Positions 15,413-24,532 are shown, numbered from the stretch's first letter. The stretch is DNA of 64,000 bases from Neorhizobium sp. UBA3556 (GCA_002376235.1 DFNX01000016.1:1302001-1366000), one strand, 5' to 3'. Notes: generated by a model not told the origin, from the sequence alone. Translations and numbers: made by a program.

Positions 15413-16150
15413 TTATACAGAAGGGCCGGTAACCTTTGCCGATGAAACCGTGGCGTCGATATGGTCGATCAATGCGTCGGGCAGGTTGAGACGGCCGGCA
15501 AGCATGTCGAGATAACCACGTTCCGCCCGTGTGTCCGGATCGATCGTCAGACGCGTTGCCGTATAGAGCTCGACCTTTTGCTCCTCGGTCCGTGCCGCCG
15601 CTACGAGATCGTCGATATCGACCGGGTTCGCCAGTTCCTCGGCAATAAACGCTTCGGCTTCAGCCCCCAGATCCACAGCGTGGATCTTCTCCATGATATT
15701 GGCCCGCTCGCTCTGGTCGATATGGCCGTCCGCCTTGGCCGCGGCGATCATCGCCCTGACCAGGGTGAGTGCAAAATCATTGGAAAGCTGCGGGGATTCC
15801 AGGCTGAAAGCGGAATCCGGCGGTGGCAGCGCAATCGGCTGGGCCGCGGTCGGCTGCGGTTGCGGCGCCGTCTGCGGAGATTGCCCCGACTTGTAATTCT
15901 TGTACGCGAGATAGCCAAGGCCCGCGACAGCAGCGATACCACCGATTGTGGCGGCGTTGCCGGCCAGCTTTCGGCCGGTCTTGGTGCCGAAAATGGCCGC
16001 CGCGATACCGGCGGTCTTGAGCGGATTGTTTTTGGCGATGTCCGTCACCTGCCCGGCCCATCCCGAGGCGGATCCGGATTTGCCACTTCCCGAGCGCCCG
16101 GGAACCTGTGACCCGAGGAACTGGTCGAGAAGCTTTTTCGCGTCGAACAT
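15413..16150 (-). CDS. DUF533 / TerB-like domain protein
   Basis: A 245-residue protein. It has an N-terminal Gly/Ser-rich stretch, a short hydrophobic glycine-rich segment (AGNAATIGGIAAVAGLGYLAY at about 63-83), a Pro/Gln-rich linker, then a DUF533 domain with the TerB-like acidic motif AAAKADGHIDQSERA. Homologues are membrane-associated and uncharacterised (YebE-like). ATG 16150 has AGGAG upstream. The TerB motif suggests metal sensing or tellurite/stress functions only by distant analogy. Confidence 0.7.
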   Translation of the reverse strand: MFDAKKLLDQFLGSQVPGRSGSGKSGSASGWAGQVTDIAKNNPLKTAGIAAAIFGTKTGRKLAGNAATIGGIAAVAGLGYLAYKNYKSGQSPQTAPQPQPTAAQPIALPPPDSAFSLESPQLSNDFALTLVRAMIAAAKADGHIDQSERANIMEKIHAVDLGAEAEAFIAEELANPVDIDDLVAAARTEEQKVELYTATRLTIDPDTRAERGYLDMLAGRLNLPDALIDHIDATVSSAKVTGPSV

Positions 16151-16268
16151 CGATATCTCCTATCGGTTGAATTTCGATTGGGAGATAGGAACGAAAACGC
16201 GGAAAAACAATTTTCCCGCGTCATCGATAACGAAAATGTCAGAACGCCTCGGGGGTTACCCGGCAGCC

Positions 16269-16907
16269 TCAGGCCTTCAGTGCGAAGGCTTCGGAAGCAA
16301 GCTTGGTGATGCCGGCCCAGTCGCCTGCAGCAACCAGTTCCTTCGGAGCAACCCAGGAGCCACCGACGCAGACGACGTTTGGCAGCGACAGGTAGTCCTT
16401 GGCGTTTTTGAGCGAGATGCCGCCGGTCGGGCAGAACAGAGTACCTGCGAGCGGCGAGGACCATGCCTTCAGCATGGCGGCACCACCAGCCTGTTCCGCA
16501 GGGAAGAACTTCATCACGTCATAACCGGCTTCGCGCAGCGTCATGACTTCGCTCGGCGTAGCCGTACCCGGCAGAAGCGGAACCGCAGAATCGTTGGCGG
16601 CGGAAATAACGCTGGGCGCAGCACCCGGCGAAACGATGAAGGTGGAGCCAGCCTTGACGGCAGCTTCGTAATCCTTCGAGTTCAGGATGGTACCGGCACC
16701 GACATTTGCGCCTTCGACTTCAGCGGCAACCGCCTTGATGGCATCCAGTGCTGCCGGCGTGCGCAAGGTGATCTCGATGGCGCGCAGGCCACCGGCGACG
16801 AGCGCCCTTGCCAGATCAACCGCCGATTTCGCATCATCCACGATGAGCACCGGAACGACCGGCTGCAATTTGAGGATCGAAAGGACTTTCTCGGTTTTGC
16901 TAGCCAT
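16269..16907 (-). CDS. eda: 2-dehydro-3-deoxy-phosphogluconate (KDPG) aldolase
   Basis: A 212-residue class I aldolase of the Entner-Doudoroff pathway, splitting KDPG to pyruvate and glyceraldehyde-3-phosphate. Visible catalytic parts are the Glu of AIEITLRTP, the Schiff-base Lys of DVMKFFPAE and the phosphate loop GGISLKN. AGGGAG is 8 nt from the second ATG (16907) but only 1-2 nt from the first (16913), so 16907 was chosen. It stands alone here; the window also holds a gluconate/sugar dehydrogenase whose product feeds this pathway. Confidence 0.92.
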   Translation of the reverse strand: MASKTEKVLSILKLQPVVPVLIVDDAKSAVDLARALVAGGLRAIEITLRTPAALDAIKAVAAEVEGANVGAGTILNSKDYEAAVKAGSTFIVSPGAAPSVISAANDSAVPLLPGTATPSEVMTLREAGYDVMKFFPAEQAGGAAMLKAWSSPLAGTLFCPTGGISLKNAKDYLSLPNVVCVGGSWVAPKELVAAGDWAGITKLASEAFALKA

Positions 16908-17062
16908 GCACATTCTCCCTGAAACGATTGAAAATATCGCCCGGAAATAACCTTAGGCACCGTCATTGTCGAGAAAAAACCGGACGGTGCGACAGAACGC
17001 ATTTTCCAATCGTCATGTTTGCACTAGGTTTCGGTCGATGTTCCAAGACAGGTGTAAATGAC

Positions 17063-17560
17063 ATGGCGAAGGAAATCGAGCGGAAGTACCTCGTGAAGAC
17101 CGACGGTTGGCGCTCTGGTGCCTCCTCATCCTCCAGTTTCCTGCAGGCCTATATCGCTTCCGGCAAGGATCGCTCCGTGCGCGTCCGCATCATGGATGAC
17201 AAGAAGGCGAGACTGACGATCAAGATCGGACGCAATCTCTTCGCCCGGGACGAGTTCGAATATGACATACCGCTGGCCGATGCGCGGGAAATGTCAGAGC
17301 AGGCTCTCGGCGTCGTCCTCGAAAAGACAAGGTATTTCGTCCCTTACGAAGGCTATACTTGGGAAGTGGATGTCTATGCCGGCGCCTATGCCGGACTGGT
17401 TGTGGCCGAAGTCGAGATCGCCAGCGAGAAGGAGCAGCCATTGCTTCCAGCCTGGATCGGCAAAGAGATCACCGGCGACCGGCGCTATTCGAACGTCAAC
17501 ATGGCAATTGAAGACCTAAGCGAGGAACTCGTGCATGGCCTACCGTTTACGGCCGTCTGA
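17063..17560 (+). CDS. CYTH-domain protein (inorganic triphosphatase-like)
   Basis: A 165-residue CYTH protein, starting MAKEIERKYLV with the defining ExExK motif at residues 4-8. Further basic and acidic strand residues line the tunnel (RVRIMDDKKARLTIKI, WEVDVYAG, VAEVEIASE). Bacterial members hydrolyse inorganic triphosphate. Its 3' end overlaps the CHAD gene by 26 bp. The ATG at 17063 was chosen because it starts the CYTH motif. Confidence 0.85.
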   Translation: MAKEIERKYLVKTDGWRSGASSSSSFLQAYIASGKDRSVRVRIMDDKKARLTIKIGRNLFARDEFEYDIPLADAREMSEQALGVVLEKTRYFVPYEGYTWEVDVYAGAYAGLVVAEVEIASEKEQPLLPAWIGKEITGDRRYSNVNMAIEDLSEELVHGLPFTAV

Positions 17561-18494
17561 GCCGTTCACCACCGAGTTCTGCTCCGTTGCCCGTCAGCAA
17601 TTGTCGAAGGCGATAGGATATCTGCGAGATCAGCCCGATGGGCCGCACGAAGCCATCCATGATGCCCGCAAGCGCTTCAAGCGTGTCCGCTCCCTTTATC
17701 GCCTCATCCAGCCCGATGCTCCGGATTTCCGCGACCGGGAAAATGCGCGCATACGGGATATCGCCCGGCAGCTTTCGTCCGTGCGCGATGCCACGGCGCT
17801 GGTCGAAACAGTAACCTATCTGACCGACTTCGCAGCCTCGCCCGAAGAAAGGACGGCGCTCGACAAGGCGCGAACAAGGCTGACATCGCGCAGGGATCAC
17901 ATCGCCGAAGAAGAGCACGACCTTCCGGCCAAGATGCAAGCGGCGATCGAAGGTTGTCGGGCAGCGATTGAAGCCCTCGACGCCCTCAACCTCTCGGATA
18001 AGCCACGCAAAACCGCCAGACATCTCGGCAAGGCCTGGAAGAAACAACTGGTGAAAGCTCATGCCGCGCTCGCCGAATGCGAAAAGCACGGCGGGAGTGA
18101 GGCCTATCACGAGCTGCGCAAGAGCGGTCAGGCCTACTGGATGCACCTGTCGCTACTGCAGGATATCTGGCCCTCGGCGATGCTGGCGAAGCAGGGCGAA
18201 TGCAAGACGCTCGTCGATCTTCTCGGCCATGAACACGATCTCTCGGTGCTGACCGAGCTGGCGGACAAGGAACCGGATCTGTTCGGCAATGGTGACACGC
18301 TCGCCCGCCTGCTTGCGGCGATCATCAATCGCCAGCAGGCTCTCAGACGCGATGCCCTGGAGCAGGCGCACGCACTCTTGTCAGAAACGCCGGAGCAGGA
18401 AGCTGCCCTCATCGCGCTTCTCTGGGAAAGGGCAGCAACAACCGACACCAGCAAGCCCCGCGAAGCGAAGAAAGAGCCTCGTAAGGCCGAGTAA
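17535..18494 (+). CDS. CHAD-domain protein
   Basis: A 319-residue, mostly helical protein with repeated conserved histidines: HEAIHDARKRFKRVRSLY, EAYHELRKSGQAYW and LGHEHDLSVL. CHAD domains bind inorganic polyphosphate and are frequently fused or adjacent to CYTH domains, as here by a 26-bp overlap. The last 20 residues are a charged KPREAKKEPRKAE tail. The pair probably binds polyphosphate and processes short-chain polyphosphates; the enzyme would be the CYTH partner. Confidence 0.85.
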   Translation: MAYRLRPSEPFTTEFCSVARQQLSKAIGYLRDQPDGPHEAIHDARKRFKRVRSLYRLIQPDAPDFRDRENARIRDIARQLSSVRDATALVETVTYLTDFAASPEERTALDKARTRLTSRRDHIAEEEHDLPAKMQAAIEGCRAAIEALDALNLSDKPRKTARHLGKAWKKQLVKAHAALAECEKHGGSEAYHELRKSGQAYWMHLSLLQDIWPSAMLAKQGECKTLVDLLGHEHDLSVLTELADKEPDLFGNGDTLARLLAAIINRQQALRRDALEQAHALLSETPEQEAALIALLWERAATTDTSKPREAKKEPRKAE

Positions 18495-18539
18495 AGAATC
18501 CGCGTTGCGTGCGACACGATAGCGCTGTATTTGACGCCC

Positions 18540-19496
18540 ATGACAGACAATCAGATCACATCGCGGCCCCAGCCTGCCGAAGGGGCAACCAATGGCTTCC
18601 TCGTTGCGGCGCTGTATCACTTCGCCCGTTTTGAGCGCTTCGAAGAGTTTCGCGCGCCGCTTCAGGCGTTCTGCGATGAAAACGGCATCAAGGGCACGCT
18701 GCTGATCGCCCGCGAAGGCATCAACGGCACCGTCGCCGGCACCGACGATGCAATCGCCCGTCTGCTCGCCCACCTGCGCGCTCAGCCGGAACTCGCCAAG
18801 CTGGAGCATAAGGAAAGCCGCGCATCGAAGATGCCTTTCCTGCGCATGAAGGTCCGGCCGAAAAAAGAGATCGTCACGATGGGCGTCGAGGATATCGACC
18901 CCAACAAGATCGTTGGCACCTATGTCGATCCGAAGGATTGGAACGCGCTGATCTCCGATCCCGAAACGATCCTGATCGACACGCGCAACGATTACGAGAC
19001 AGCGATCGGCATCTTCAAGGGCGCGGTCGACCCGAACACGAAGACCTTCCGCGAGTTTCCCGACTGGGTACGCAACAATACCGGCCTGCACAACAAGCCG
19101 AAGATCGCCATGTATTGCACCGGCGGCATCCGTTGCGAAAAGGCGACCGCCTTCATGAAGGAAGAGGGCTTCGAAGAGGTCTATCACCTCAAGGGCGGCA
19201 TCCTTAAATATCTCGAGGAAGTGCCGGAAGAGGAGAGCATGTGGGAAGGCGCCTGCTTCGTCTTTGACGAACGCGTCTCGGTCGAGCATGGGCTGAAGGA
19301 AGGCAATCACAAGCTCTGCCACGCCTGCCGCAATCCGATCACCGCCGAAGAGATCACCTCTCCGAAATACGAGGAGGGCGTCTCCTGCTCGAACTGCTAC
19401 GACACGCGCACTGAGGAAGACCGTCTGCGCTACCGCCAACGGCAGCACCAGATCGCCCTCGCCAAGAAGCGCGGCGTCAAGCATATCGGCAGCTGA
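18540..19496 (+). CDS. trhO: tRNA uridine(34) hydroxylase TrhO (rhodanese-like)
   Basis: A 318-residue UPF0176/TrhO protein. It has an N-terminal acylphosphatase-like domain (FDRF-type FARFERFEEF, REGINGTVAG), a rhodanese domain with active-site Cys in MYCTGGIRC, and a C-terminal Cys-rich part (CHACRNPI, CSNCYD). TrhO hydroxylates U34 of certain tRNAs. A TTG at 18531 could add three residues, but the ATG at 18540 is the likelier start. The phosphatase gene begins 11 bp after the stop, with its Shine-Dalgarno overlapping the trhO stop codon. Confidence 0.9.
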   Translation: MTDNQITSRPQPAEGATNGFLVAALYHFARFERFEEFRAPLQAFCDENGIKGTLLIAREGINGTVAGTDDAIARLLAHLRAQPELAKLEHKESRASKMPFLRMKVRPKKEIVTMGVEDIDPNKIVGTYVDPKDWNALISDPETILIDTRNDYETAIGIFKGAVDPNTKTFREFPDWVRNNTGLHNKPKIAMYCTGGIRCEKATAFMKEEGFEEVYHLKGGILKYLEEVPEEESMWEGACFVFDERVSVEHGLKEGNHKLCHACRNPITAEEITSPKYEEGVSCSNCYDTRTEEDRLRYRQRQHQIALAKKRGVKHIGS

Positions 19497-19507
19497 GAGG
19501 CGCACCG

Positions 19508-19828
19508 CTGAAGAACGTCCTCTTCGTTTGCAGCCAGAATAAACTGCGAAGCCCGACGGCAGAACACGTCTTTGCCGACTGGCCCGGTATCGAGACATCT
19601 TCGGCGGGTACCAATAACGATGCCGAAAACCCGTTATCTGACGAGCTCGTCGAGTGGGCGGATATCATTTTCGTGATGGAACGCACCCACCGCGCCAAAC
19701 TGCAATCGAAATACCGGAGCGCGATGAAGGGCGCTCGATTGGTCTGCCTGGACATTGCCGACGACTATCAATTCATGGATCCACGCCTCGTGGAGCTTCT
19801 GGAAGCCAAGGTTCCTCGGCATCTCTGA
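19508..19828 (+). CDS. Low-molecular-weight protein tyrosine phosphatase-like protein (COG4551), apparent CTG start
   Basis: The frame encodes 106 residues beginning LKNVLFVCSQNKLRSPTAEH, with the CX5R phosphatase loop (CSQNKLRS). It continues with SSAGTNNDAENPL, the acidic-loop region WADIIFVMERTHR, and CLDIADDYQFMDP with the general-acid Asp, a full-length match to the small COG4551 phosphatases. No ATG, GTG or TTG lies at the expected start. A CTG at 19508 does, with GAGAGG 7 nt upstream, so CTG initiation is proposed. The alternative is a point mutation of an ATG that weakens the gene. It is probably co-transcribed with trhO. Confidence 0.75.
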   Translation: MKNVLFVCSQNKLRSPTAEHVFADWPGIETSSAGTNNDAENPLSDELVEWADIIFVMERTHRAKLQSKYRSAMKGARLVCLDIADDYQFMDPRLVELLEAKVPRHL

Positions 19829-19844
19829 TTGGTCGAGAAGAAGG

Positions 19845-22043
19845 TCACGCCAGCGAAAAGATCGCCCTGCGTTCGTCGCGTCTGAAAACGCCATCGATGT
19901 CGTCGGCCGACATCGGCTGGCCGAACAGGTAACCTTGAAGCTGATCGCAACCAGTGAGCCGCAGTTGCAGCACCTGAGAATCCGTTTCAACGCCCTCGGC
20001 CGTGACCGGAATATCCAGCGAACGCGCGAGGGCTACCGTCGCATGCAACAGGTCGACAGCACTTCGTTCCTGTTCGAGCGCATGGATCAGCGACTTGTCG
20101 ATCTTCATACGGTCGAACCCGAACTGGCGAAGATAGCCGACGCTTGAGAAGCCGGCACCGAAATCGTCGAGTGCGATATGTACGCCCAGCCGTCGCAGCC
20201 CGGCCATGGAGGTCTTTGCCCGGTCGGCATTCTGGATAAAGTAACCTTCGGTCATCTCCAGCGTAATGTCTTCCGGTACGGCTTCGGTCTGCCGCAAAAC
20301 GCATTCGACATTCTGTGGAAATGCAGGGTCGCGGAATTGCCCGGGAGAGATATTGACTGACAGTTTTAGGCCCGGCCAGCGCTTCACCGTTTCGCAGGCA
20401 CGATGCAGCACGAAAAGACCTAGCTGATCGATCAGGCCCGAGGTCTCAGCGATCGGGATGAAAACATCAGGAGAGACCGAACCGTAACCCTTGCGGTTCC
20501 AGCGGGCGAGTGCTTCCACTCCGACAATCTTGCCATTCTGCGCGGAAACCACAGGCTGGTAGACAACAGTCAGCTCCTGGCGTTCGATGGCAATCCTGAG
20601 GTCGATCTCGAGCCGATGGCGCTCCTCTCGCTCAGCGTCCATATCCGGCGTGTAATAGTCGAAACGGCTGCGTCCGCTATCCTTGGCACGATACATCGCC
20701 ATATCGGCACGCCGGACCAGCTCTCCACCATTCACCGTACCGTGGGGGGATATCGCAATTCCGATACTGGTCCCGATCACCGCCACCCGCTCGCCAATGG
20801 TGAAAGGCTCCTCGAAAAACCCGAGAATACGCTCGCAGAACAGTGTCGTCTCTCCGCCCGGAGCGTCCGACAAAACGGCGATGGCAAATTCGTCTCCTCC
20901 GACGCGGGCAAGCACCGCTCCATCGCCGACGAGAATCCTCAAGCCCGCAGCAACGCTGCGGATCAACGTATCTCCGGTTCCATGGCCGTAGGCATCGTTG
21001 ACTTCCTTGAAACCGTCCAGATCGAGATAGAGCAGCGTCACGCTTTGCTGGCTGCGCGCTCCCTCCTCGACCATGTCATCCAGCGCCACAAAAAAGCCCG
21101 TGCGATTGAGCAGGCCGCTCAGCCTGTCCGTCATCGCCAGACGGCGTGCAGCAGCCTCGTCCGCTTTCAGGCGATTGAGAGTATTCGTTCCGGCGACCAG
21201 CAGAAGCAGGAAGAAGAGCCCAACCATGGCAACCGCGCTGTAGACCAGCGGACGAACCTGCAGATAGCTGACATCACCCGGCTTGCGCGGCGTCCAGCCA
21301 AGCTTTGCCAGAAGCCTGCCGTGCAGGTTGCGGATCTCGACCGCATTGGGCAGCGCTTCATCGGCTCCGACGAAATGAAGCCCGCCAATGACATAGGTCT
21401 CTCCGAGTGCTGCAACCTTGTCGTCATCGAGATGGCGCGCAAAGACGAGATAGCGACGGTTATCCGGCTGCACATTGATCGCACCCGATTTTTCACGAAT
21501 GAGGGCAACGCCGGTAGCGGAAATTCCTTTGCGCGTGGCCACGAACCCCGTGGCCTCGGGCACACTCTCAGGGCCGGCAGATTGGGCCTTGTCGAAAAGC
21601 GTCCAGAGCGATGAATCAAAATAATCACCGGGCGCCCAGTCGACAGGCTGACCATCCTGATATGCCATCAGAACATTGCGGTGAGCGTCGAGCAGGATCG
21701 CGACATCGAAGAGATCACTGTTGACGGTCATGTCGCCGAAATTGCTGACGATCCAGTCCTGACCGTCGGGAGCGTAAACGAAGGTCGCGGCGTCGTCCCA
21801 CGCCGCATAGTCGTTCAGCGTCGCATGAAGCTGGTCCTGAAAGGTTCGCACAGCACCGCTGGTCGTCGCGCGCGACCGCTGCTCATCGAGATTGTTGGTG
21901 TGATCGGCGATCCGGTTGACAGCCGTGAGAATGAAAATCGTGACGAGAAAAACAACAAGGGCGAAGACGCCGAGCATCGAAGTCACGGCGGACTTGCGCC
22001 CAACGTTCATGGGGCGTCTGAAACGGAATGATAACAGCCCCAT
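19845..22043 (-). CDS. CHASE4-GGDEF-EAL membrane sensor for cyclic di-GMP
   Basis: A 732-residue protein. One membrane helix lies at about 20-42, then a periplasmic CHASE4-type sensor (LNDYAAWDDAATFVYAPDG, SDLFDVAILLD), a second helix at about 262-285, a GGDEF domain with an intact ARVGGDEFAIAV at about 383, and an EAL domain with VGVEALARWN at about 508 and later DDFGAGFSSVGYL. Both catalytic motifs are intact, so it could make and degrade c-di-GMP. AGAGAGGGG precedes the ATG. It is convergent with the trhO/phosphatase unit, 16 bp apart. Confidence 0.9.
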   Translation of the reverse strand: MGLLSFRFRRPMNVGRKSAVTSMLGVFALVVFLVTIFILTAVNRIADHTNNLDEQRSRATTSGAVRTFQDQLHATLNDYAAWDDAATFVYAPDGQDWIVSNFGDMTVNSDLFDVAILLDAHRNVLMAYQDGQPVDWAPGDYFDSSLWTLFDKAQSAGPESVPEATGFVATRKGISATGVALIREKSGAINVQPDNRRYLVFARHLDDDKVAALGETYVIGGLHFVGADEALPNAVEIRNLHGRLLAKLGWTPRKPGDVSYLQVRPLVYSAVAMVGLFFLLLLVAGTNTLNRLKADEAAARRLAMTDRLSGLLNRTGFFVALDDMVEEGARSQQSVTLLYLDLDGFKEVNDAYGHGTGDTLIRSVAAGLRILVGDGAVLARVGGDEFAIAVLSDAPGGETTLFCERILGFFEEPFTIGERVAVIGTSIGIAISPHGTVNGGELVRRADMAMYRAKDSGRSRFDYYTPDMDAEREERHRLEIDLRIAIERQELTVVYQPVVSAQNGKIVGVEALARWNRKGYGSVSPDVFIPIAETSGLIDQLGLFVLHRACETVKRWPGLKLSVNISPGQFRDPAFPQNVECVLRQTEAVPEDITLEMTEGYFIQNADRAKTSMAGLRRLGVHIALDDFGAGFSSVGYLRQFGFDRMKIDKSLIHALEQERSAVDLLHATVALARSLDIPVTAEGVETDSQVLQLRLTGCDQLQGYLFGQPMSADDIDGVFRRDERRAIFSLA

Positions 22044-22129
22044 AAAACCCCTCTCTAAACCAGAAGTTTATCGCGGACATTCCTTCAGATACGGTTAAGA
22101 TTGTGATGCAAGACGCGACAACAAATGCA

Positions 22130-22165
22130 ACAGCCCCTCACGCGGTCTCCTGCGTAAGGGGCTGT
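22130..22165 (-). terminator. Hairpin terminator after metQ
   Basis: ACAGCCCCTCACGC (22130-22143) pairs with GCGTAAGGGGCTGT (22152-22165) with one mismatch. On the minus strand it ends TGTTGCATTT, a weak T-tract. It closes the methionine ABC operon. Confidence 0.6.
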
Positions 22166-22194
22166 AACAATTCAAACTTTAGTCCGACCCAAAA

Positions 22195-22971
22195 TTACCA
22201 GGACGGGATCAGAGCACCCTTGTATTCATCGTTGATGAACTTGCGGATGCTCTCGTCGTGATAGGCTTCAACCAGCGTCTTGGCCCAGGGCTGATCCTTG
22301 TCGGCAGCGCGAACAACGATGATGTTGGCATAGGGCGACTTCTCGCCTTCAATCGCGATCGCGTCCTGCTTCGGGTTCAGACCGGCTTCCATGGCGTAGT
22401 TCGTGTTGATGACGGCAGCATCGACGTCATCGAGCGAACGCGGCAGCTGAGCTGCGTCGATTTCAGCAAACTCGATCTTCTTCGGGTTCTCGATGATGTC
22501 GGCAGTCGTGACCTTGATGCCGGCATCGTCCTTGAACTTGATCAGGCCCTTGGAAGCCAGAACCAGCAGAGCGCGGCCGCCATTGGTCGGGTCGTTCGGG
22601 ATGGCAACGGTATCGCCGTCCTTCAGTTCGTCGAGGCTCTTCACCTTCTTGGAATAGACGCCCATCGGGGTGGTGATCGTCTTGCCGATGGAGACGAGAT
22701 CGAACTTGCGGTCGGCAATCTGGTTGTCGAGATAGGGCTGGTGCTGGAACGAGTTGGCCTGGATGTCGCCATCGTTCAGCGCCTGGTTCGGCACGACATA
22801 GTCGGAGAACTCGAGGATCTCGATGTTGAGACCTTTGGTCTTGGCGACTTCGGCAACCTTTTCCATGATGTTGGCGTGCTCGCCCGGCGTAACGCCGACC
22901 TTGATGTCTTCGGCAAGTGCAGAGCTTGCAGCAGCAAGCGCAAATGCGGCGGCGAGTACGAGTTTCTTCAT
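22195..22971 (-). CDS. metQ: Methionine ABC transporter substrate-binding protein (MetQ/NlpA), copy 1
   Basis: A 258-residue NlpA-family periplasmic protein. The signal peptide has no lipobox Cys (cleaved near SALAEDIKVG), so it should be soluble rather than a lipoprotein. Typical motifs are GVTPGEHANIMEKV, FSDYVVPNQALNDGDI, NSFQHQPYLD and PNDPTNGGRALL. The ATG at 22971 has GAGGAA 8 nt upstream; five extra N-terminal codons to 22986 are unlikely. It is the last gene of the metN-metI-metQ-metQ unit, about 91 bp after its paralogue. Confidence 0.88.
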   Translation of the reverse strand: MKKLVLAAAFALAAASSALAEDIKVGVTPGEHANIMEKVAEVAKTKGLNIEILEFSDYVVPNQALNDGDIQANSFQHQPYLDNQIADRKFDLVSIGKTITTPMGVYSKKVKSLDELKDGDTVAIPNDPTNGGRALLVLASKGLIKFKDDAGIKVTTADIIENPKKIEFAEIDAAQLPRSLDDVDAAVINTNYAMEAGLNPKQDAIAIEGEKSPYANIIVVRAADKDQPWAKTLVEAYHDESIRKFINDEYKGALIPSW

Positions 22972-23062
22972 TGGATGTTTCCTCACGATTTTGTTGGGTT
23001 TTATGGCGTTCCCGACCCGCTATCCTGGGAGGTGGGACGGAAACGCAATTCCGTTGGCGCGC

Positions 23063-23842
23063 TTACCAAGTCGGCGTGATCGCGCCCTTGAACTTTTCTT
23101 CGATGAAAGCCGAGACTTCCGCGCTGTGATAGCTTTCGACGAAGGTCTTCACCCAGTCGGCATCCTTATCCTTGGCGCGCACGGCGATGACGCCGACGTA
23201 AGGCGCCTTGGTGCTTTCCTGGAAAATGCCGTCCGTCTTCGGGTTGAGGCCGGCGGCAAGTGCGTAATTAGTGGTGATGGCGGCAAGATCGACGTCATCG
23301 AGCGAACGCGGCAGCTGCGCGGCATCCAGTTCGACGATGTTGAGCTTCTTCGGGTTCTCGGTGATATCGGCAACCGAAGCCTTCACACCGATCCCGTCCG
23401 TGAGCGTGATCAGCTTCTGGTCGGCAAGCAGCAGAAGCGCGCGCGCACCATTGCTCGGGTCGTTCGGGATGGCGACCGATGCGCCGTCCTTCAACTCGGA
23501 CAGAGCCTTTATCTTCTTCGAATACCCGGCCATCGGGAAGTTGACCGACTTCGCCACCGAGACGAGATCGAGGCTGCGCTCCTTCACCTGATTGTCCAGG
23601 TACGGCTGGTGCTGGAACGAGTTGATGTCGATATCGCCATCCGAAAGCGCCTGGTTCGGCACGACGTAGTCGGAGAACTCAAGGACATCTAGCTCAAGCC
23701 CCTTCTTCGCAGCAACTTCCTTCACCTTCTCGACGATCTGCGCATGCGGACCGGGCGTGACGCCGACCTTCTTGGTTTCGGCAAGGGCCGCACCGGTGGA
23801 GAAGAGAGCGGCGAGCGTAGCCGCAACAATCAGTTTCTTCAT
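23063..23842 (-). CDS. metQ: Methionine ABC transporter substrate-binding protein (MetQ/NlpA), copy 2
   Basis: A 259-residue protein clearly paralogous to the neighbouring MetQ, sharing the motifs FSDYVVPNQALSDGDI, NSFQHQPYLDNQ and AQLPRSLDDVD. Divergent positions occur around the ligand-proximal regions (SVNFPMAGY here versus TITTPMGVY in copy 1). No lipobox is present. The tandem copies may bind L- and D-methionine, sulfoxide or another thio-compound. The start ATG at 23842 is preferred over 23863 because it begins a normal signal peptide (MKKLIVAATLAAL). Confidence 0.88.
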   Translation of the reverse strand: MKKLIVAATLAALFSTGAALAETKKVGVTPGPHAQIVEKVKEVAAKKGLELDVLEFSDYVVPNQALSDGDIDINSFQHQPYLDNQVKERSLDLVSVAKSVNFPMAGYSKKIKALSELKDGASVAIPNDPSNGARALLLLADQKLITLTDGIGVKASVADITENPKKLNIVELDAAQLPRSLDDVDLAAITTNYALAAGLNPKTDGIFQESTKAPYVGVIAVRAKDKDADWVKTFVESYHSAEVSAFIEEKFKGAITPTW

Positions 23843-23863
23843 TATCTTGTCCCTCTGAAACAC

Positions 23864-24532
23864 TCAGTTCTTGCGGTTGCGTTTATCGAAACGGCGAGCC
23901 AGCGCATCGCCGGCGCTCTGGACGAGTTGGACGAGTACGATCAGCACGACGACGACTGCGAGCATCATTTCCGGCATGAAGCGCTGGTAGCCATAGCGAA
24001 TGCCAAGATCACCGAGACCGCCGCCGCCAACGGCACCGACCATCGCCGAATAACCGATCAGGCTGACCATGGTCATGGTGAGCGCCGCCATCAGCGAAGG
24101 CCGGGCTTCCGCCAAAAGCACCTTGAAGACGATCTGCGTCGGCGTCGCGCCCATGGCGCGCGCAGCCTCGATAAGGCCCTTGTCGATCTCGCGGATCGCA
24201 GCCTCCACCAGACGCGCGAAGAAGGGAATGGTCGCAATCGTCAGCGGCACGATCGCCGCATAGGTGCCGATCGACGTTCCGGTGATCAGCCGCGTGAACG
24301 GAATGATAGCAACGACGAGAATGATGAACGGCGTGGAGCGCGCCGCGTTGATGATCAGGCCGACGATGCGGTTGATCGCGGGAGCAGGAAACAGCTCGCC
24401 CCTGCCGCTGGTGGCAAGGAAGATGCCGATCGGCAGGCCGATCAGCGAACCGATCACACCGGCAGCAGCAACCATCTGCAGCGTCTGGCCAAGCGATTTC
24501 AGGATCAGGTTCAGCATCATATCAGGCGACAT
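23864..24532 (-). CDS. metI: Methionine ABC transporter permease MetI
   Basis: A 222-residue permease with about five membrane helices and the EAA loop EAARAMGATPTQIVFKVLLAEA. The start MSPDMMLN at 24532 overlaps the end of metN by 11 bp and gives the normal MetI length; the longer frame to 24667 runs inside metN. It sits in the inner membrane with MetN. Confidence 0.9.
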   Translation of the reverse strand: MSPDMMLNLILKSLGQTLQMVAAAGVIGSLIGLPIGIFLATSGRGELFPAPAINRIVGLIINAARSTPFIILVVAIIPFTRLITGTSIGTYAAIVPLTIATIPFFARLVEAAIREIDKGLIEAARAMGATPTQIVFKVLLAEARPSLMAALTMTMVSLIGYSAMVGAVGGGGLGDLGIRYGYQRFMPEMMLAVVVVLIVLVQLVQSAGDALARRFDKRNRKN

